A DNA stretch of 64,000 bases from Codonopsis lanceolata (Eukaryota > Streptophyta > Magnoliopsida > Asterales > Campanulaceae). The notes under the pieces are model-generated. The model worked only from the letters and a program-made list of their open reading frames with translations. It ran no database searches and had not been told where the DNA came from. This document shows, piece by piece, positions 58,157 to 64,000 of the stretch. Each line of letters starts with the position of its first letter. The stretch's first letter is position 1. The stretch is from the NCBI GenBank assembly GCA_013146195.2, contig CM028381.1:61882744-61946743 (forward strand), written 5' to 3'. The position numbers were made by a program, and so were the translations under genes.

Positions 58157-58464
58157 CCTTTGGTGTGGCTCGAACAAATGGTGCCTTTGGTGAGGCTTTC
58201 AACACCCGACCTCTCGGTTGAGAGTAGTTAAGTCCCAGGGTGCCTCTGGTAGGGCTTGAATACTCAACCTCTCTGTTAAGATGAGTGAGTAGCTAAATGG
58301 GGCCTTTGGATAAGGCTTTAACAACAACGATGCCTCTGAAGAGGCTTGAACACCCGACCTCTCTACTGAGAGTTGTAAAGTCCAGGGTGTCTCTAGTGAG
58401 ACTCGAACACCCAACCTCTCCGTTAAGAGAAGTGAGCAATACCAGTTGAGCTAGAGCTCGTTGG
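58025..58464 (-). mobile_element. tRNA-derived SINE, 440 bp, with target duplication
   Basis: A T-run (58025-58045) is the A-tail on the minus strand. TAATTAAATTGTAGG repeats on both sides (58010-58024, 58465-58479). The 5' end (minus) has TAGCTCAACTGG, an RNA polymerase III A box, and GGTGTTCGAGTCTC, close to a B box. The B-box module of about 58 bp is repeated about four times in tandem with two shorter pieces. An (AT)n tract (about 58122-58151) and a CCCCTCCAACC-containing 3' end follow. Confidence 0.85.
58122..58151. repeat. (AT)n microsatellite inside the SINE
   Basis: Uninterrupted AT dinucleotides, about 15 units. Confidence 0.95.
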
Positions 58465-58559
58465 TAATTAAATTGTAGGTAGTTTATTTGGTGAAGGATT
58501 ATTTTTGTCTATCAATTAAATTGTAAGAAACGAGCTTGACGTTTATAGTAAGAGAGATA

Positions 58560-58729
58560 CTTTTACCACTTTACCCTTACTTTTTCATCTTACTTTAATT
58601 ATGGACCACATACATGAGTTTTAAAATAAACTACACATCAAACTAATATTAATAATCCAGTCAAATGTGTTTTCTTAAACCGTGCACCAAGTCAACCCAG
58701 ACGATAATATTATGACGGAGGGAGTAATA
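58560..58729. mobile_element. Stowaway-like MITE, right half
   Basis: Ends in GACGGAGGGAGTA, the classic Stowaway (Tc1/mariner) terminus with TA target, after the CGATAATATTATG palindromic stretch. No clear left terminus (TACTCCCTCCGTC) was found. Confidence 0.5.
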
Positions 58730-59640
58730 ATTTTTTTGTCATTAGCAGGATAGAGAAAAGGGAGGACTAAAAAGAAATGATAATGATGGAGCACATGTCC
58801 AATTCCAATTATATGATGTCTAGTTCATGAATTTCATGAGGAAATAGGAGATTAACAAAGAAAATTCATTAATGAAATAAGAAAAATTAAACAACAATTC
58901 ATGAATGAAAGTGCTTAAATTTGCTGTTAGGTATTATTGGAAAAAGAAAGAAGATGATTCATAACACTAAATTTTCACTCTTTACAACATTTTTCATCTC
59001 ATTTTCGATCATAATACTGAACATGGATTCCTCCCCATTTTTTATCACCTCCCTCGCAAACTCCATGAACCAAACATAATAAAACATCAACAAGAACCCA
59101 TAGATAACGACTACTAGACAAGCTAATCGAAAGAGTTCCGTGACATCTGTTAACTACACTAGAAAGTTGACTTATAAAATCAATTTATAAGCATATATCC
59201 AACAAAGCAGGGGAAACTGATGAAGCATTTCAAAAGTGAAATTACTCATACAAGTAAGAATGTTGATGATTATCACAGCCAATACAAATTGCAATCACTG
59301 AAACATCAGCCAACACAGGTTACAGGAAAGCCGACTAAACCATACACGAACGACCAAAAAAAATTAAAATGAACATACACAAGTATATGAGCAAACAAAT
59401 ATGCATGTTAAAACATAACCAAAAAACTACATTATCGAAATGTAAAACGAGATAGCCATAGAGAGTTGGGATCAATGAATTTACAGTTTGAGAGGTTGGA
59501 ATAATCAGAAAAGGAGATATCCAGCTATGGTGTCTCCATTTTGCTCCACCTCTTCGATGCGGCTTCGAGGGGAAGGAGGGGGGGTTTGCGGAAGATGGAG
59601 AGGAAATCGAGAACGACGACCTAGATTTTTTTCCCGACAA
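58730..59640. other. AT-rich DNA with one weak minus-strand frame
   Basis: Frame 59640-59335 (101 codons) starts with a Ser/Pro/Lys/Arg-rich stretch and ends very hydrophobic. It could be a broken first exon, but there are no recognisable domains or neighbours. Confidence 0.25.
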
Positions 59641-59687
59641 TTTAGAATTGGTTTTGTATTTTTTTACCTTTTTAGTATGGAATTGAC

Positions 59688-59822
59688 TTTATGGAATTGA
59701 GCCTACTAGAATTATAATTCAATTCCAATTCCATCCCTTATTTTAGAATTCAAACAGGATAATTGGAATTCTATGCTCCAATTCCAATTCCAAGTCATGA
59801 AATTAGTGTAGCCAAACATACC
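59688..59822. mobile_element. MITE-like segment rich in AATTCC repeats
   Basis: AATTCCAATTCC phrases on both strands and an outer GTAGCCAAACATACCCTC resemble the ends of MITEs beginning with a (G)GGTRTGTTTGGC terminus. A left terminus was not seen. Confidence 0.35.
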
Positions 59823-60600
59823 CTCAAAGTATTTCTATTTACTTAGTGAATTGCTCAATTTGAAACTAGCATGTTAGATAAGCAAAGTGATAATGCTAAT
59901 GGGAATTTCTTCGGTAATCGCTACCACATGCAATAGAGTATGTGTTATAGTTTGATTTTCAAAGTAGGGGACTCTTCTAATGGCACTCGCGTATAAGCCC
60001 AACCCTCAACAATTGGTCCAAAATTTTGTAGTTATGTGTCATTGATCCACCATTATTGAAAGTTTATACTTTATGAGCAAATTACATTTCCTACATTTGT
60101 GACATATCGCCAACTTAATTAATACAAAGAATCGTAAGTAAGTGAAAATACATAGATATTAGTATAATGCAGTACAGAGAAAGATCTTACGTATGAATGT
60201 TTTTTAAATGCTTGAGATGAAGTCATGTAAGGCCCCGTGACGAAGAGGCATTCATGTTATTATTAGCTTGTTACATAGGCGCGACCTACAAAAAAGAAAA
60301 CTAGAACATTAGGCAAAATAAAGGATAGAGGATAATGTAGAAGAGGAAATTAGAGAGAGTGAAATAGATAATGTTGAAGTTCCTATTACGTTAGTCTATT
60401 ACTTAATCAGATGGATACTCGGACTACGAAAAGTTTTGAAATTCTTCTCTCCTTTTTTTCCCTTTTTTTGAATTTACCTTTATGTGGATGTGTTGATAAT
60501 ATAGACTCTAAAGACACTAACAAGGACTCTGGAGAAAGGAAGGAAGTTAACAAGGGTTCAGACTGCACTTCTACAAATAACACAAACAGCAAGGGTGTCA
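59823..60600. other. AT-rich intergenic DNA, nothing recognised
   Basis: No gene. TGTAAGGCCCCGTGACG at 60228 resembles a Ty3 LTR start, but no matching LTR body follows. Confidence 0.4.
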
Positions 60601-60609
60601 AGTGTTCAA

Positions 60610-60870
60610 TGGATAAAGTTGGAGGATAGATTTGGTAGATCTAATTAGTTGGTTGGTTAGATCTCAATGTCGTAGCCCGTAGGTGTGTTCTTTTTTCTTC
60701 CAGTGTATTCTATCCAGTAGTATAAAAGGAGGCATGATTTGTGCATTATAGAAAACAGTTATTCTATCAATAAGAAAAAGGGATCCCCTCTTCTTCTCGA
60801 ACTACTTCTCAATCTATCAATCAACTGGATGTATATGTATTATCAAATTCGCAAAGTTTCTAAAGGATCC
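60610..60870 (+). mobile_element. LTR-like fragment with TATA box
   Basis: TATAAAAGGAGGC at 60721 is followed by a leader with TTCTATCAATAAGAAAAAGG and a CT-rich stretch, the usual R-U5 pattern of plant LTRs. Neither end could be defined. Confidence 0.35.
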
Positions 60871-60916
60871 TAGAAATGAAAGAGAGCTCAACTCATATGC
60901 TTGCGGTTACTATACA

Positions 60917-61015
60917 CTATTGGAACTCTGGAAAGAGAAGTTGATTGGTTATGGGTTTTATGTAGTAACACTATTGGACCTCAGGAAAGAGAAGTTGATT
61001 GGTTATGGGTTTTGT
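60917..61015 (+). repeat. Two tandem copies of about 50 bp
   Basis: AACACTATTGGA..GAAAGAGAAGTTG followed by ATTGGTTATGGGTTTT occurs twice in a row (starting about 60917 and 60967) with a few differences. Confidence 0.8.
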
Positions 61016-61171
61016 GTGCAAAGGCAAAGAAAATGAAAAGAATCCACGTTGAAGCGTATGGTTATAAAGGAAAATGAAAATACTGAAGTGTTGTCTAAGG
61101 TGCTAAATGTCTTTTGGAATGCTCAACAAGTTAATGAATCAGTTTAGTGCTTTAATTAGACATTCATGTAT

Positions 61172-64000
61172 TGTCATGACCCTATCGAGACCCCAACACG
61201 AAAACTCAAGGTCGTGCGCCAAAAGAAACTTAACAACAAACAAATAAATGCTAAGCATATTGGTACAAGTCAAACAGTTGAGCTACACAAGCTCTGGCAA
61301 GAAAGTAAAGCCGTAACAATGATACTGGACAACAAATTCCAAAACCGTGGAAGCAATTAATACCATGTTCCCGAGCTACCCGAGCTACCAAGCTCCAAGC
61401 TAAACACGTAATACAAAATTCGAAACACGTGACACAACATTACGCACGTACAGCAAACCATCGGCAACTCAAGGTCGGCGATACAATAAGGATCCAACCT
61501 GTACAACAGCCACTGAACGGCTAAACATGCCGGAGGGAAAACCAATAAAATCAATAACAGCCTACAACTGTACTCAACAACACGTCAACGGCTAAAACTT
61601 GCCAAGCATTACAACAACAAACATGATAAATGCCCTTAGGCTACTGCGTGCCTGGGAGACAACTAAATAAACTATTAACATATGGTACAAAGGCTCAACA
61701 ATATATGTCGGCTCTAGAATACTAGAATCAATACAAATACCCTATAACTCTACTCGACCGTAAAGTCTACATAACTTTGCATACCGTCGTTCTCACAAGA
61801 ATAATAATGATACATAACAAAATATGTTACGATAAAGGGAAAGAGACTCCACGAGATACAACTCGAGAGGTACGACTGCTACCACAGCGAACTACTCGAC
61901 CTCTACGCGAGCTACCGACCGAACTGCGCTACGATCTACTCGATCTCTATGCAAGTTGTTGGAGAATCTGCACACTAAAGAAACAAAGTACGAAATGAGT
62001 CATAATGACATAGTACGCTACTACAAATAATAACATAACATGATAATATGCACAGTTATAAATAATCATGACATCATGTTAATTCATTAAAAACCCGTGA
62101 ACATGCATCGTATAATCTTAGATACAAAATAATCTTTTTCCTTTTACCAAAACTTCCATGCAGCACAATGATAATCATAAAAGTGCACATAATAAACCAT
62201 ATGAACCTAAGTGTACTCCTCTAATCCGCTTCCGTCGTGTTGCTCCTGCATTACACGTGCAAACCAAATGTGTCCTTGATACCTTTTCCCTGGCATCGAC
62301 GTCCCCGAAACATCTCCGCTTGAGTTCTGATAGCTACCAAGGGTATGCTTATTGCTACAACAATGGAGAGCTACATCCCCACCGCGGCCAACGATGAAGG
62401 GGTGTGTGCAAATCCTGGTACGGTGATCCATAGCGATCAACCTCATAATTAGTGAAGGCGATGTATCGTCCCCCCACACCAAATCAATATCAGAAAACCA
62501 AATAAATCACGTTATGCGAGTTGGACTTAATGCAATGTACAAGTAGATATCTGCTTGTCCAGACCAAATAGGGATCAAGTTCGATAGAGCGAACTCATCC
62601 AATCAAGTAGGTTATAAAACTCTACAACAAAAATCATAATCAACATATATTTGTCGTCAATTAACAAATCACATTAGAGCTACAAATATAGTCTCTAAAA
62701 CATGTAGGGATTGAACACGGTATTCGTTATGTTCAATTATTCCCTAATATCAATTTCGTTAAGTCTTTACTACAAGTTCACCAAATTAGGGCACGATTGC
62801 TATATGCAAGGTAACCCCATCAAAGTTATCGATTCAAGATACTAACTAGGTTTCTATGTTCATGATGAAACTCTAGTTCAATTCAAGTTCACAATTCCAA
62901 TATCATTGAAAACCTAAGGCATTTAAAGTACATGGAGAATCTCAAATAAATATCACAAAATATGCTTTTATAAGTCATATCATCATACCATTAAATATTA
63001 AAACCAACGTCTCAGTATTGTTCAATGTCTCGATGAATAAATTATACTATTAACGCCTCATTATAATCCAAGTATCATACTTAACGATCAATGCTCAGTG
63101 GTGTCATTTTATTCACTAAATATTAAACACAAGTTAAAATATTCTAATCCATACATACTTAGAAACTAGATATTTTAAGGTATTACTTACCATTTTGAAG
63201 CAGTCGATTCAGATCTATATTCATTAATTTATGACTATTCCAAATACAATATACTAGCCATATTTTCTATTACGATTCACTCTGACAGCAATCTTGCTAA
63301 TTCCACCAATAATTCCTCGCAACTCCAAATGTCATGAATCTTACTTATTCTAAGACTAGACACTTTAAACTACAGTTTACCCCTTTAAAACACTTCATTC
63401 AAACATGTATTCATCAAATTATGGTCACATTAAAACTTTGTGTCTATCTAACAAAATTCATCAAATATTCCTCATAGCTTCAAATGTCACGAATCTTACA
63501 TACCCAGAAACTAGACTCTTTGAACTACAGTTTACCATTTTAAAATACTCAATTCAGACATGTAGTCATCAAATTATGGTCACTTCAAGTTCATGTTAAC
63601 AACCAGATTTCCTGCTATGTCTTAGTCAGCGTGTCTATCTTACAAAATTCACCAAATATTCCTCATAGCTTCAAATGTCACGAATCTTACATACCCAGAA
63701 AGTACTCTTTGAACTACAGTTTACCAGTTTAAAACACTTCATTCAGACATGTATTTATCAAATTACGGTCATTTCAGGTACTTCCAGACCTCAGAATTTT
63801 ATGAAATTTTACAGAACTACCTAACATATGTAGGTAAAACATATACAAAATCCAGACAATTCCCTTGAGTGGATTTGTCCCAGAAGTTTCCCGAAATTTT
63901 CTCAAAACAGAGACTAAACTTATATAGTTTGTTAAACCAATTCTACCTATCAATCTAGTAAACTCGCATGGAAACATGGGGAATGGCATATAATATTGCT
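61172..64000 (-). mobile_element. Ty3-type LTR, partial (runs off window)
   Basis: Plus-strand left end TGTCATGACCC is the minus-strand 3' end of the LTR. Blocks at 61400 (GCTACCAAGCTCC), 61968 (CTGCACACTA) and 62241 (CTCCTGCATTACACGTGC) match the LTRs at 42500 and 41481. No coding. Near-identical 60-70 bp phrases recur at about 63320, 63470 and 63670 (ATTCCTC..GCTTCAAATGTCACGAATC), a local tandem repeat of about 200 bp. The LTR start is beyond 64000. Confidence 0.65.
63300..63775. repeat. Local tandem repeat of about 200 bp in the LTR
   Basis: Three successive copies of a segment with AATATTCCTC, AATGTCACGAATCTTACATACC, CAGTTTACC and TTCA(G/A)ACATGTA in constant order, at about 63300-63430, 63470-63590 and 63655-63775. 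Confidence 0.75.

Larger units (their letters stand above)
57735..58556 (+). repeat. Tandem duplication, copy 2 (contains SINE)
   Basis: Starts ATTGGACGATATTTGTAACG. It is split by the SINE at 58025-58464 and resumes with GTAGTTTATTTGGTGAAGG to TATAGTAAGAGAGAT. Confidence 0.85.

Noticed and set aside
58025..58464. A-box and B-box could mean a tRNA gene
   Set aside because: No cloverleaf of the right length; repeated B-box modules, A-tail and target duplication show a SINE.
59335..59640. Minus-strand frame as a host gene exon
   Set aside because: Composition is suggestive at the start, but there is no domain, clear splice site or second exon; left as a note in the intergenic entry.
60228..60245. 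TGTAAGGCCCCGTGACG as a Ty3 LTR start
   Set aside because: No LTR body or matching end follows; kept only as a note.
62207..62482. Minus-strand 91-codon frame
   Set aside because: Lies in an LTR block conserved with 43740-44000 as DNA, where the homologous region has no equivalent frame.

Overview
This window looks like transposon-filled, gene-poor DNA from a flowering plant, probably a eudicot, of the kind found in pericentromeric heterochromatin. It is AT-rich. It holds Sirevirus-type Ty1/copia elements, chromovirus-like Ty3 LTRs, a plant L1-type LINE, Mutator-like elements, a tRNA-derived SINE and MITE remnants. I found no intact host gene, rRNA, functional tRNA gene or CRISPR. Nearly every long reading frame belongs to a retrotransposon, and almost all are broken. 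Lineage names rest on motifs I can read; no search was run.

Layout. 1-3416: the tail of a copia LTR, a second copia LTR start, then the 3' end of a Ty3 element with a 2.4 kb LTR carrying a long AAT microsatellite. 3417-5150: a possible gene fragment, a Helitron-like terminus and a hairpin. 5150-9960: a long-inverted-repeat element whose interior is mostly a Ty3 LTR. 10840-17587: a Ty3 LTR split by an almost complete LINE (11414-17110) with a perfect 16-bp target duplication. 17588-17963: the start of another LTR.

17964-41227 is a complex of three related Sirevirus-like copia elements. Element A (minus, 17964-26844) shows an LTR shared between two internal regions. Element B (plus, 26845-35210) sits in A. 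A 100-N assembly gap (35211-35310) follows, then element C (minus, 35311-41227). A and B carry a large accessory gene between RNase H and the 3' LTR. In B this gene has its own TATA-like box and a canonical intron placed immediately after the ATG. A hairpin with a C-tract loop lies 20-24 nt before the LTR end in all six copia LTR ends seen here. Its stem sequence differs between families while pairing is kept.

41228-57365: an inverted duplication whose arms share one MULE insertion junction, encloses a Ty3 LTR that itself contains a 3.95 kb solo LTR (target duplication GTTTA). Next come a 1.45 kb non-autonomous MULE (9-bp duplication) and a tandem array of about 1.1-1.2 kb units interrupted by a 1.84 kb solo copia LTR (duplication CTCAC). 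57366-58560: a tandem duplication of about 370 bp whose second copy holds a SINE built from repeated tRNA-like modules. 58560-61171: MITE and LTR scraps. 61172-64000: another Ty3 LTR running off the window.

The parts do not work together as a pathway. They form a stack of insertions whose relative order can be read from who interrupts whom.
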